The notes under the pieces: model-generated | Database searches by the model: none | What the model saw: only the letters and a program-made list of their open reading frames with translations | What the model was told of the DNA's origin: nothing | From: Amphibalanus amphitrite | Taxonomy: Eukaryota; Arthropoda; Thecostraca; Balanomorpha; Balanidae | Assembly: GCF_019059575.1 (NCBI RefSeq) | Contig: NW_024882757.1 | Location: 1 to 64,000 of the forward strand | Direction: 5' to 3' | DNA: 64,000 bases | Shown: piece by piece, positions 34,379 through 45,978 of the stretch | Numbering within the stretch: position 1 is the first letter of the stretch | Layout: the number at the start of each line of letters is the position of its first letter | Made by a program: the position numbers and the translations under genes

Positions 34379-36061
34379 TTGGGCACGGATCCCCTCGGGC
34401 GGACAGTCAGCGGCGGTCGTCGTCGCCCCGCCCGAGCGTGGATCGGTCCGACCCGTTAGCTCCGACGGCAAGGCGCCACCGACGGCCCCCCGGTGAGCCG
34501 GGCCATCCGTCTTCCCCGAGCGGCGGCGGCTCAACAGAGCTGTACCTGCCGCCGGGGCGGGGGCGGTGGCGGGGGCGGGGGCGGCACCGGTGACACCTCG
34601 ACGTTTACCCACGCTAATGGCTGTGCGCACCGGGCCGACGAGCCGGCGACACGACGCACCAGTCACGGCGCTTTGTGTCGGCTTTACCGGGGGCCCCGCC
34701 CGGGTCAGGTCGTCTGACAATGCCGGCCAATAGGTCGACCGAGAGCGGCAGCAGGCTCCGGACAGGCGTCCATTAGACCGGTCGGGTCGGGGCGGCACCG
34801 CCCGAGGGCATTGTGCTGCCCGGTCACCGGTCACCTGGTCATAGGTCACCGCAGGCGGCTGTCACTCTTGATTGGCAGTGGCGGTGTCATCTATCAGCGC
34901 CAATTTTTCGGGGCTTGTAGCTACCGAGCTGTTAGCTCCTGCGCTGATAATTCATCAATACAGAAAAGACGAACAAATGAACGAAGCAAATAAACGAAGA
35001 ATATGCAACTTTTTAAACTAAGTGCGAGAAGTTCAGGGTTTTATGGCTACACAGTACAAAATAATGGTTAAAAAAATATCCACTTTTTTACCAGCCCGCT
35101 TGAAAAGTAAACGTTCCGTCATAACACGTGTTGTAGTTTTTTTTTTTAATTGAAAGCAAGCTTTCGATCAGTGATGAATGGTTACTCTGGACCGAGATAT
35201 GTGGCAAAGATTAATCGAATGCCTGTCACTTCCCGGAAACAGCTGAGATATTGATTCCGCCAGTATTGAAAATGGTGGACACACTTTTGTTCTTGAATTC
35301 AAACGCGTATTTAAATCATAGTTAAAAGATCTGACGGGATTAACGTATTTCTGCTACAGGGCCCAGGGGCTCAGTGTGATCTGGATTACGATAAGCTATT
35401 CTATCTGAGTCTATCCTGTTCCGAACTGAATTTATCGATAAGATATGCACCATGTCAAATGCTCGGAACATCCCAAGGGGGGACATGATCTGCGCACCTA
35501 CGTAGTGCGTAGCCTATGTTCTTATCTCGGAAATCCGCCCATACCTTTGAAGAAAATATAAAAATACGGCCCTTCCTCGGGGAAGCCCGCACGACGTCGA
35601 CTGTTCCATTCGACCCCATCGTGGATCACTCTGGCGAGGCAACTGACCGCACCGATACCACGAACGGAGTGATTCAGTCGTCTCAATCAGTCCCTGGCGC
35701 GTGGGCCCACCAACATCAAGGGCCGTTCTAAGAGCTCATGAATCCCTACCGGAACGGCTGAAAGCACTCTAGACAAAGTTTAGAAAGGTAGGGCGTCAGA
35801 TCTGAAGTTAGCGATTTTTCAGAAATTACTATGCATATAGTATTCGGGTGTGTTACCTAATCCTTCTACCGTATGAACTTGTTAATGTTCGTTGTGGGTG
35901 TGTTAAGTAGCTTTGGGTAGGTAATTGAACATTCATTAAAATGTGCAGTGGACAGTTCAAGCATATGAAGCGCGTTAAACCATCATTACCATCTCTTTGA
36001 CCAACCTATGCCTACCACGTCCATCCGCCTTTTCTGCTGGATGATTATTACGGTATAACGC
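34379..36061. other. Intergenic region, GC-rich then unassigned
   Basis: The first 470 bp are CpG-rich (GGGGCGGGGGCGG words at 34555-34590) and could hold an upstream exon or promoter, possibly of myosuppressin. I see no sequence that proves it. Confidence 0.3.
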
Positions 36062-36065
36062 TTAA

Positions 36066-37730
36066 AGGGACCCTCCCACCTTAACATTAGATTTGAGCTG
36101 AGATAGCCAAAATGGGGTCCCTGGCTCACAATTACTGGTTTCGGCACTCACAACATCGAGAAATGCCTTAACCCGCGCCCCACTGGGGGGGGGGGGCTAT
36201 TTATAGCCCCCTCTCCCGTTTTTCTGTAATAACTTCCAAACCGCTTGACGGATCGACGCCAAACTTTCAGTACCTTCGGCTGCATCAATTTGACACCTTG
36301 TGTCAAAATTTGAACTTCGTACCTACCATAGGTCGGCCGGAAAATGACGTCAGAGTGACGTCATGTTCGTCCGATTTCGACGCAAAACATTGAACCACGG
36401 CAATCGCTCCCAAGAGCTCAGTTTTTAAGCTAGATCCAATTTCTTTGCATGAAAGAACTCAGAATTGACCGTGCTATCAAACTGCTATCTCGGATTTTCA
36501 AAATTTTGAAAATTTCGAAAATTTTATATAATAATATTCAAAATTTATATTTTTATATTTTTTTTTCAAAAAGTTTTTGACTTTTCGAAAAAAACCGGAA
36601 TATATGTGACAGAACGCATGATTATGACTAAATCTAGCAAGTTTTAGCTAAATATCTTCAAAAATGGCCAAGTTATACGCATTATTGCAAAAAATTCACA
36701 ATTATTAATTTTTCAAATCAATTTTTCAGTACGTATTTGGCATCGTACACCAATATAAATGGCACCATCGTGTTCCTGAGCTCAAACTGCATCCAATAGA
36801 CACCTTTTTTGTTGAAAAATTTCAACTTCAAAATTTGACCTTTTTTGACCCGAAAGTGACCTGACCTAAGCTAAATTCGACTCAAAATGACCTCGAATGA
36901 CATAGAAGACATCAAATTCGAAATCTATGGCCTAAATGGACCATAAAACATGTGTCACGTGACCGACGCATGATATAATATTTTCGTGACCTGTGATGAC
37001 CTGACCCTGACCTGAAAATCAAAGTACAAGTTTGGTACCCGCAAGGTATCTAGAGCATCTGTTCACGAGTGTGGAAACCAAAAATGAGCCTGATCTGACT
37101 TGTAAGACGGCGGCCAGAGCCCAAAATGTGAACAAGCCAAAGTGCTAATAATTTTTACTTTGACCTGACCTGTGACGTCATCGGTGACCTCGAGGTCAAT
37201 GAAATTAGGTTTCGCTCGACAGTTTTTCCGGAGCTATCAGACGCCGTTTGAATTTTGACGATCGGCCCAGTAGTTTCGGAGTTAGGAGGGGGGGCTATGA
37301 ATAGCCCCCCCCCCCCAGTAGGGCGTGTTATACACAGACCCCAGTGGGGCGCGGGTTAAATCGGAAATATTGAATTTCAAAATTGCAGCATTTTGATTCA
37401 GAGGGGCTAATGCTTAGGAATACCCCTCTGAATGTGTGACGTCAGCGCAGATATCTAACGATTTTTAAATGTTTGACTAAAACGTTTTGTAGCACGCGGT
37501 GGTATATGCTGTTTGCGCGCAACATCTGCCGCAAACGCCGCACTTCTAAAATAAAGTCGCTAGAAACAGCGGAGATCCCAAAAAGTAAACAAAAGTAAAA
37601 GTCTAATATCTTGAAAACCGGTGAATATTTTTCGGTGAAATTTGGTAGATATTCGTTTTCGCTCTTTCTAAACCGAGCGACATCACTTTCATGCCAATTC
37701 ATAAACTTTTTTGAAGGTGGGAGGGTCCCT
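36066..37730. mobile_element. TTAA element, AGGGACCCTCCC family, interrupted copy
   Basis: TTAA at 36062-36065 and 37731-37734 flanks ends AGGGACCCTCCCACCTT and its complement. Without the 1184-bp insertion plus one TTAA it is about 477 bp long. It matches, in reverse orientation, the uninterrupted copy at 47360-47828 (shared words AGCCAGGGACCCCATTTTGG, CAGAGGGG.TATTCCTA, GTAGCACGCGGTGGTATATG). Non-coding. Confidence 0.88.
36172..37355 (-). mobile_element. TTAA element, CCCGCGCCCC family, copy 2 (nested)
   Basis: TTAA at 36168-36171 and 37356-37359 borders 1184 bp. It is almost the exact reverse complement of the copy at 3890-5074, including the CCCGCGCCCCACTGG termini, the G-run/C-run hairpins, the AT-rich middle and the GGTCA-rich segment. 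The target was the palindromic TTAA in GAAATGCCTTAAATCGG, still intact in the copy at 47360-47828. Confidence 0.9.
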
Positions 37731-37737
37731 TTAACCC

Positions 37738-38025
37738 GTGATCTGTCGGTATGCCTGACCTTTTTAACTCGACCTTTCCCGGTCTTACCAATTTATCCTT
37801 CGGGTGTTAATCTGACCTGAACTGATCTGACCTAGTATGTCCGAAACGACCCGACCTGACCCGATCAGACCTGACCTGAGCTAGTCAGACCCGACATAAC
37901 CCAGCCTGACCCGACTCGAGTAAAACTGACAACTCCTGATTTTACCCTAATCTGACCTAACCTTACCTGACCTGACCTGACCTGACCTGACCTGACCTGC
38001 CCTGCCCTTCCCTCTCTCTCTCTCA
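37738..38025. repeat. TGACC/CCTGA-rich tract upstream of the myosuppressin coding exon
   Basis: Degenerate GACCTGAC/CCGACCTG words culminate in a pure (CCTGA)n run at about 37965-37999. It merges into a CT-rich polypyrimidine tract and the AG acceptor at 38025-38026. The repeat therefore lies in the intron directly before the start-codon exon. Confidence 0.7.
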
Positions 38026-38026
38026 G

Positions 38027-40129
38027 GACGATGCAGCTCCCAGCGATGGTGAGTGCGGTGGTGTGTGCCATCAGCTGCCTGCTGTTGATCTCGCCTGCCA
38101 GCACAGCGCCGGCCGACGGCTGCCGACCAGAGTTTTTCGACCAGCTGCCGCTGCGGACACAGAACATTTGCACCAAGATCCTGGCACTGCGCGAGGTTCA
38201 GCGGGCCATGGAGGACTACCTCGAGGACGAGTGTGAGTGGACGCTCGCGGCGGGCACGTGAGGCAGGGGGCACGTTAACAGAACAGAAATGGAGACAAAC
38301 GAAACGGGCACCGAAACTGACACCGACACCGACACCGACACCGACATTTCACATTAGCTTTAGCACCGTCACCAAAATAGTCGTAATGAGCGTCTGGGCT
38401 AAGAACTAGCGTCGGTATGCTGACACTGATTATCGCACCCTAGAGAAGTTAGCACATCTTTTTTGAGGCGGTAGACATTAACCCTCGCATGTGTGCGGCG
38501 TTTGCCAGCTTCTAATGTGTAGGGGGGGGTCGGTTGGACCCCCCCCCCTTGCCGTTTGGCCCCTGATCGAGCTAGAGCTTCGCGGAAAAAACGAGCGTGT
38601 TGCCCGTGACGAGAGGAAGCCGATGATATCCAATTTTAAGGTCCTAGGTCATTGGTTGACCTTCCAGGTCAGGTCAATGACCCAAAGTCGGGAAAATCGG
38701 GACCTGTTAGAAAGTCGTAAAGTGTGGCTGCTAAGGGGTTTTTCGGGGTGCTGATTACGAATATCGTGTTAGTTTTGATCACAGATGATGTCTTGAAGCA
38801 TTTAGACCAGGTCGGGTCAGGTCAGGTCAGGTCAACCAGTAGGCGTCGTGACGGGTATTCGTAGTACGGGTCAACCGCCTCTGACAGCTTCGTAACATGT
38901 TACGAAGTCACCAAAACTACTTCGTAAATGTTCAAATGGTTGCTAAATTCGAATTCAGCTCCAAAAACTAGCCTAGAAACATGTAAAACTCGAAAAAGTG
39001 ACCCGAGGTCACCCGAGGTCACCAAAGGTCAATGACCTGACCTGACCTTCAGGTGACCTTGACACACACGGGAGTAACATCAAATCACATGTTTGAACGT
39101 TTGAAACCACGAAAAGCTTGCAAACACGCGGCTAGTGCGAGCCGACATACGCGAAATCGCGATTCCGGCCAAACATGGTCTCGGAAAAGAGGTCACAGGT
39201 CAAAGGTCATTTGGGTCAGGGTCATGAAATTTTCAGGGTAGGTGTAAAATTGATCAATGCGAGGGTACTGAAAGTTTCGTCGCGATCAGCCGCTTTTTAC
39301 GCGAGTTATTCGCGAAAAACCATGGGGGGGGTCCATCCGACCCCCCCCTACACATGCGAGGGTTAAGACTACATAAACATAGGGCGATAGCATTCAGCTT
39401 CTTCTAGCAAGCTTAAGAACCAAGCAATTACCAAATAATGTGATCTCATATTTCTCTTCGTTGCTAGATATAAGTGTTTGGATCGGAATTAACCGACATA
39501 CTAATTTCGTTTTGCTTCGATCTGACTCGGAATAAAGATAACTTAAGAACTGAAGGCGTGGTGAAAGCTTTCTAAAGTGAGATAAGCTGATTTTCACAGT
39601 AGTCCTTGAGTTAGCTTGGGATTAAGTGGCATCTAAATGCCGTGTGAAGACAGACACTTCAGTAAATCGCCGTGAGAAAAGAACGGAAGTTTTTCCTACC
39701 ATAAGTCTTAGAGGGCGTCTGTTGGAAGGAAACTTTCTCTAACGCACCAGTTCTACTACAGTTCATTAATGTGACGAAATCACGAATTGCATAGCTAGTT
39801 TGATCAGTTCAGCCCAACAAAGCATATCTATAACATTCCATATTCTATTCTGAAAATACAATGTATGTAACGTCTTTAAATTTTAGACCGTATTTCGTTT
39901 GCGAGCGTATCGTGTTATCTCGTTTATCTCGTTTATCAGGCACTCAGCCCCACAATCCACATCCCTCCCAATAAGTCCTCCACATTTCCACATCTCCTCC
40001 ACACCCACTCTGACATGAGTCCCGTCTGTTTTGATTTCAGTGCAGGGACAGATCGGCTTCAGTGACAACGGCGCTAAGCGACAGGACATGGACCACGTAT
40101 TCCTGCGGTTCGGCCGATCTGGCGTGTAA
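38027..40129 (+). CDS. Ms: Myosuppressin neuropeptide precursor
   Basis: Two coding exons (38031-38232 and 40041-40126, stop TAA 40127-40129) encode 96 residues. Residues 1-26 are a signal peptide with a hydrophobic core (VVCAISCLLLI). A spacer with two cysteines follows, and KR releases QDMDHVFLRF-Gly-Arg. Gly is the amide donor and the N-terminal Gln can cyclise, giving a pGlu-DMDHVFLRF-amide. Myosuppressins are secreted decapeptides acting on visceral and cardiac muscle through G-protein-coupled receptors, and are defined by the DHVFLRF-amide end. Length, the single copy at the C-terminus and the short Ser-Gly-Val tail fit the family. Decapod and insect forms I remember have Leu or Val at position 3; Met here is unusual. 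A polypyrimidine/AG acceptor four bases before the ATG implies an upstream 5' UTR exon, not located. The intron (38233-40040) carries a TTAA element. Confidence 0.93.
38031..38232 (+). CDS. Ms: Myosuppressin, coding exon 1
   Basis: Signal peptide and spacer (CRPEFFDQLPLRTQNIC, LREVQRAMEDYLEDE). The acceptor is TCTCAG at 38021-38026 and the donor GTGAGT at 38233, one base into codon 68. Confidence 0.9.
38306..38346. repeat. (ACCGAC)n microsatellite in the myosuppressin intron
   Basis: About five hexamer units of GACACC/ACCGAC. Confidence 0.8.
38482..39362 (+). mobile_element. TTAA/CCCTCGC-family element in the myosuppressin intron
   Basis: An 881-bp unit bordered by TTAA (38478-38481 and 39363-39366) with termini CCCTCGCATGTGTG and the complement of CCCTCGCATGTGT. 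Near each end are G-run/C-run hairpin blocks (GGGGTCGGTTGGACCCC on the left, GGGGTCCATCCGACCCC on the right). The interior includes GGTCAGGTCAGGTCAGGTCA (38815-38834), AGGTCAATGACCC (38671-38683) and the perfect palindrome AGGTCAATGACCT (39026-39038). Non-coding and same sense as the gene. This is the best-preserved copy of the family in the window. Confidence 0.9.
39367..40040. other. Remainder of the myosuppressin intron
   Basis: AT-rich intronic DNA with no further repeat or gene recognised. Confidence 0.5.
40041..40129 (+). CDS. Ms: Myosuppressin, coding exon 2 (mature peptide)
   Basis: Acceptor TTTCAG. Encodes LQGQIGFSDNGA-KR-QDMDHVFLRF-GR-SGV and the stop. The mature decapeptide is wholly in this exon. 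Confidence 0.95.
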
Positions 40130-41000
40130 CAACCCCACCCCCGTCGATTCGCGCCACCCGCCGCCGACGCGCCACCATCGAACGCGACGCGGCGGCGCGG
40201 CGCTCCGACGCAGCGCGGCTATCCCGGTGACTTGTGCGGCAATCGGTGGCGCACGGCAAACAACACAGTTGCAGCGGGCCGGGCGCAGCGGCTGGCGGAA
40301 CGGGTCACACGATGGCGGCACCACCTGACTGACGGCCAACGGCCTCCGGGGACGCGCACAGAGAGTGCTACACAGCCACCTCTGCACCCGCCAGACACGC
40401 TGCCGCGCTCGGCCGAGAGAGCAGTGCGGGGACGTTATCAAATTACTGCAGGAAACGCCAGCAGGCCACAGTCGAGGTGGCTAGCCAGATTTCCATCTAT
40501 CGGAGACTTTTGCAGCCGAATTTGTCAATAATGCCGTTTAAGAAATGCTGCTGAAATGAAGATTTTATCAAAGGTTCAGCGTTCTATTTCCATTTAAATG
40601 AATACATAAACAAATTATATATAAGTGAGTGTGATCGTACCACGATTTAGACTACAATGTCTCTGTAACTGCGGAACTGCAATTTCATAAGGGCATCTTT
40701 AAGTCTGGCATATGGTCCTAAAACGCTCACGAATGATTACCGAATATCCGTCTACGCATAAATGTCTCCGTACAAATATGATTGTTGCTTCTCACTTCAA
40801 CAGTGCAATATTATCCAAAATGTTCCACTGTTGAGTACGAGAATGTCAGTGAATATTTATTTTACTTAAATATATTGTTTGGTTATAGGGTATTGTAGCA
40901 AGCTGGTCGTAGATGAATACATAAATACATGTATTGAACCCAATGCAGCTTTATCTTGCGCACAAAAACAGATATCAGCAGAACACGCTGAAAAACAAAA
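40130..41000. other. Myosuppressin 3' flank
   Basis: GC-rich until about 40500, then AT-rich; no canonical AATAAA was found close to the stop, so the 3' end of the mRNA is not defined. Frames at 40037-40531 on both strands look accidental. Confidence 0.35.
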
Positions 41001-41002
41001 GA

Positions 41003-41104
<102 letters not shown>

Positions 41105-41869
41105 AATGAGCAAAACAGAGTTGAGGTAAAAGTTGGACTAGTACACGGTAAAAGATGAACAACGCTGGATACGTTCAAATTTACAAGCATTATGTATTAG
41201 GCAGGGCAAATAATAAATTTAGCAATCAGGTACTGACGAAGTGTCATTTCTTAATCTTCCTCTGATAGATAATTGTAATTCGCATTAGTTCCATGCTATA
41301 CTGAGGTACAAAACTGTTTAAGTTGTTTGGTTTTTAACAATTTTTACCTCAGTGTAGCCCGAAACAACAACGCATTATAATAAATTGAGCAATTATGTAA
41401 CTATCTACGCATGATCGCAATGCGCAATAGCTTGATATATTTTTGGACTCTCGTTCGCCATAATTTCCCAGCAAATTACAGGCAATCTTCACAGAACAAT
41501 GACGACAACGGTATTCATAAGGAAGGACTTCGGGGAACTTGGCCACGGCGAGTGAGGGCGTTCGTTTCCACCAGGGAGCTTTTGAGCCACGAATACATCC
41601 GCTACGTCGATCGTCAGATTCGCTGAAGGCTATATTGATAGTTTGTAGAAGCTGACCGGAAGGAACATGTGGTCCTTATCTGTGTGTGTCTCTCAGAAGA
41701 AGTCCACAAGTGGGTTTTCCCTCACCAGTGATCACTTGAAGCGCGTTTGGTCGAGTGAAGACGCTATCATGCGTCTTGGGGCTAAAGGGGTGATGCAGAC
41801 AGCGGATATGTGATGTGGCCAGGGTATTAGAAATCAGCGCAGCATATGCCTTAGACGCCAGCCCTATTC
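41105..41869. other. Unassigned intergenic sequence
   Basis: No supported gene or repeat. Confidence 0.4.
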
Positions 41870-41873
41870 ATAA

Positions 41874-42769
41874 CCCTCGCATGTGTGCGGCGTTTGTCAC
41901 CTTCTTACGTGTAGGGATGGGGGGGGGGGGTCGGTTGGACCCCCCTTGCCGTTTGGCCCCTGATCGAGCTAGAGCTTCTCGGAGAGAAAAAAAACAAGCG
42001 TGTTGCCCGTCACGAGACGAAGCCGATGATACCCAATTTTAAGGTCCTAGGTCATTGGTTGATCTTGCAGGTCAGGTCAATGACCAAAAAGTCGGGAAAA
42101 TCTGGACTTGTTAGAAAGTCGTAAAGTGTGGCTGCTATGGGGTTTTCGGGGTGTTAATCGCGAATATCGTGTTAGTTTTGATCACAGATGATGTCTTTAG
42201 GCATTTAGACCAGGTCGGGTCAGGTCAGGTCAGGTCAACCAGTAGGGGTCGTGACGGGTATTCGTAGTAGGTGTCAACCGCCTCTGACAGCTTTGTAACA
42301 TGCTACGAAGGCACCAAAACTACTTCGTAAATGTTCAAATGGTATCTTAATTCGAATTAATCTAGAAAAACTAGCCCAGAAACATGTAAACTCGAAAAAG
42401 TGAACCGAGGTCACCAAAGGTCAATGACCTGACCTGACCTTTAGGTGACCTTGACATTCACCCTAATGCATGGGAGCAACATCGAATCACATGTTTGAAC
42501 GTTTGAAACCACGAAAAGCTTGCAAACGCGCGGCTAATGCGAGCCGACATACGCCGAATCGCGCTTCCGGCCAAACATGGCCTCGAGAAATAGGTCACAG
42601 GTCAAAGGTCACTAGGGTCAGGGCCATGAAATTTTCAGAGTCGGTGAAAATTGATCAACTCGAGGGTACTGAAAGTTTCGTCGCGATCGGCCGCTTTTTG
42701 CGCTAGTTATTCGCGAAAAACCATGGGGGAGGGGGTCCATCCGACCCTCCCCCCCTACACATGCGAGGG
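41874..42769 (+). mobile_element. CCCTCGC-family element with ATAA instead of TTAA target site
   Basis: An 896-bp copy closely matching 38482-39362 along its whole length, with termini CCCTCGCATGTGTG and its complement. The flanking tetranucleotide is ATAA on both sides (41870-41873 and 42770-42773), a true duplication of a non-canonical target. It carries AGGTCAATGACCA (42074-42086) and the perfect AGGTCAATGACCT (42418-42430). Non-coding. Confidence 0.9.
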
Positions 42770-42773
42770 ATAA

Positions 42774-45700
42774 TTTAGTTGCTCATGTTCACTTTCCCAT
42801 GCCTCGCAAAGCAAGGGATACATCATACAGGTATTCAATGACCCGGAATAAAGATATATCACAATTACTCAAATTCAGTATGGCAGTGAACGGAATAAAT
42901 CAAAATAGACGAGCAAATGCCTTTTTTCGTATAGCTAATGGATTTGGAGCTCTGTAAGGAAATCACTCCCCATTTATGATGCTGAAAGGTGTCATTTATC
43001 ATCTCGAGGCGGACTGGAATAAGAGCAGATGGATCCCCATCCGCGGCCCCGCTATCCCGTGCGATCATCTTTCACCCTTCGACACTGCTGCCGTCTCTTT
43101 CGACTCGTCTGGGCTGTGTAAAAAGAAGGTATTCTCGGTAAGAAGTGGGTGGGTGACGGTAGAGTGTTTTGAACAAACAGGGTCGTGGTGAGACCACATG
43201 AATATTATACAATTGACAATGCACATCCATGCAAAAGTACTTGATGGCGGGAATACGAGTATCAACTATCACATGCAGGAGTATCTCGTCTCTCATCACA
43301 TACACTACCGAATACCTACCTACCAACCATTCAACACCGGTCAGTTTTACAAGGATATTACGTCATATCCTGCCGCAATTATGTGACAAAACGGAACAGA
43401 AATATACAGATATTATAGAGCTATGTCAGACCGCTACGGCTGTGACAAAATATTAAACAGCTGTGACAAACCATTACAGAGCTGTGACAGACCGTTTCAG
43501 AGTCGTTACAGACATTTACAAAGCTATGAGAGACAGTTACAAAGCTGTGGCAGACCGTTACAAAGCGACAGACCGTAACAGGGCTGTGACAAAACGTTAC
43601 AGAGCTGCTACAGACTGTTTGTTACAAAGCTGTTATAAACTATTACAAAGCTGTGCCAGAACAGACCAGCATGTGCGAGAGACGAGCGACCACAACGCGT
43701 ACGTTAATTCTAACCGAGTATCCATCACCTACTCCACTCTTAACTGGATACCCGTAACGGTAACACGTTCACAACCATGATGAAAACGCGCCTCATTCTT
43801 ATCTAATCGACTCCACGTGCGAAAATATGAGTTTCCACCAAGGTTTCCACTTATTAGTCACATGGAAAAGAAAACAAATTTGACATAACCAGGGACAGGC
43901 CAAGAGCAATTACGAGGAAAAAAGCGCGACGCTCGCTACTTTGTCATTAAACGGTGAAGGCGCCTGTCGAGTGTCGTTAAAAATAAGAAAAAAAAAACGA
44001 TGCAAGAGAAACAAGGCCCTGAAACTACAACAGAAGCAAAGAAAACAGAACTTATTGCATCTCGTGAGTGATAGTCTTTTTTGAAAGTAGAAATTATCAT
44101 AGAACTCGGCACGACGGCAACAGTATTTGTATTGCATGGCTCGTATATAAACTGGGCGTGTGATAAAATTGACTGATGACGGCAATGTCCGCCTTTTACT
44201 TCCTTCACAGGGATTATATGTTACCGCTAATGACGTCAAGACAACGGGCGATAGTAGGTACCTAATCCGCTCGTTTTAATCCTTTTCAATTTCTTCTGAG
44301 CGGAGGCTTATTTAGCGACATTTGTGCGGAGTCGGAGTTGGAGCCGGTTTGGTTCGGAAGTTCTGCCCGGATTTAGAGTCGGAAATGGTTTTGGAAGCCG
44401 GAGTCGGAGTCGGAGACACCGAAAATCAATCGACTCCGCAGTCCTGGTTAAGTACATACAGTTTTAAACGGAAAGTCTGGTACTGCTATTGCCCGACTAT
44501 TCGTTGAAATCAGAAGCACTTGAAAAATATCAACTTTTTAGCTTTTTAATCTGCTAATCTTTTCACTTCTAGCACATTCGTCAGATTTTGTACATGTAAC
44601 ACCAGACACGCCATTATTTCAGCAATCAATAACATGTATTTCATTGTGGCAATGAGATCATACAAAAATATGCTACAAACACTACACAACGTAAATTACG
44701 CAGACAGTTTCAGGCTTAACGACAGACAAATAATGTACCCACTCACGGAAAATAATTCGCCGGGCGTGGCGCCAGAGGCAAAGAAATGGAAGAGCTCAGA
44801 TTGATGGGAACACAAGCAGTTGCAGCTCCGTCTGTCTTCATGCAAATATTCACGGCTTTGCTGAGCCGCAGCAATGTTCAACAGAAATTTGACACAGGTC
44901 TTTACACCTTTCAGTCGATACCACCCTATTGATTTACATGGCCTTGCGTTGGTTGAAATTACTCCACAATTTTTTATTACTCTGAGACTGTGGCATGCCT
45001 TTGACAGACACGTGAATCGCAAATCAACAAAATATTCACAAATTATGACGAGTTCAATATCAATTCATCCTGCTCGTGGATTGGACCTCCTTGAATCAGC
45101 CTTGTCATGAGGAATATAACGCTCGCCTGGACCGGCCTGGGCACTGGGCAGTGCCCCTCCGCCTGGATGACGACACCGTCAAATTACCACACTACAGCGC
45201 CAGCCAATCAACGAAACAGGCCACCGACCCGACCATTGGATCCGGCCGCCGCCGCTTGCATAGAGTCTGCACAGAAGACTGCCACTAAACGCGACACCAA
45301 CCGGCATAGATAGAAGGCGCTGCCTCAATACAACTGGCGAGATCCGCATCACACATCCCTGTCAGGGCGAGGCCGCGGGGCAAGCCGCCCAACGGGCAGA
45401 TATGTAACATAAATGTCGCGCCTGGCGCCTGCCGGTGGGCGGCGCTAGGCCTGCCGACTCGGTCAGAACAAAATGAGGTATAAACACACCAATGCCCTAC
45501 GTTTCCCAACAGCTTTGACACATATACATCCCAGGCGGACGCTCGCAGTGACACACGCACCATCATACGCTCACGGACTTTGGGCGGGCCCGGGCGGCCG
45601 CCCTGGCGCGCAGGCAGGGACCACGCGTGGCCCCCCGCGCCGCGTCTCACTCGATGGGTCACTGGACACCGGCCAGCCGCTCATCCAAAGCCGACGTAGA

Positions 45701-45978
45701 AAACTAGGAACGCGCGCCGTCCTCCGCAGTATTGCTGTAGGCCGCCGGCGGCGGCGACACCCCGATCAGCGGGGCCGCGCGGCCCGGTGGAAGAGCTTGC
45801 GGCTGTCCGCGCCCTGCGCCCAGCCACCGCCGCCAAGGCACCACGTCACCGGACCGTAATGACGTCATCGGACCGCCGTGACGTCACCGCACCGCCGCGC
45901 GATCGGTCGGCCGGTCGTCGCGTCTCTCTGAGATCGTTGACTATATCACTGGCGCCAGCTGTTGGGCGCGCGCCGCCG
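42774..45978. other. Intergenic region and probable 3' UTR of the ZSWIM gene
   Basis: No further gene. The minus-strand 3' UTR of the ZSWIM gene must extend below 45978; a TTTATT (AATAAA on the minus strand) at 44973-44978 is a candidate polyadenylation signal, about 1 kb after the stop. A TGACGTCA palindrome at 45860-45867 lies in that stretch. Confidence 0.35.
43419..43668. repeat. Minisatellite, about 21-bp unit
   Basis: Roughly eleven imperfect units of the type GCTGTGACAGACCGTTACAAA, flanked by unique sequence. Confidence 0.85.

Noticed and set aside
34145-34849. 234-codon minus-strand frame
   Set aside because: Low-complexity, Ala/Arg-rich translation of a CpG-rich region with short tandem repeats; no domain recognised.
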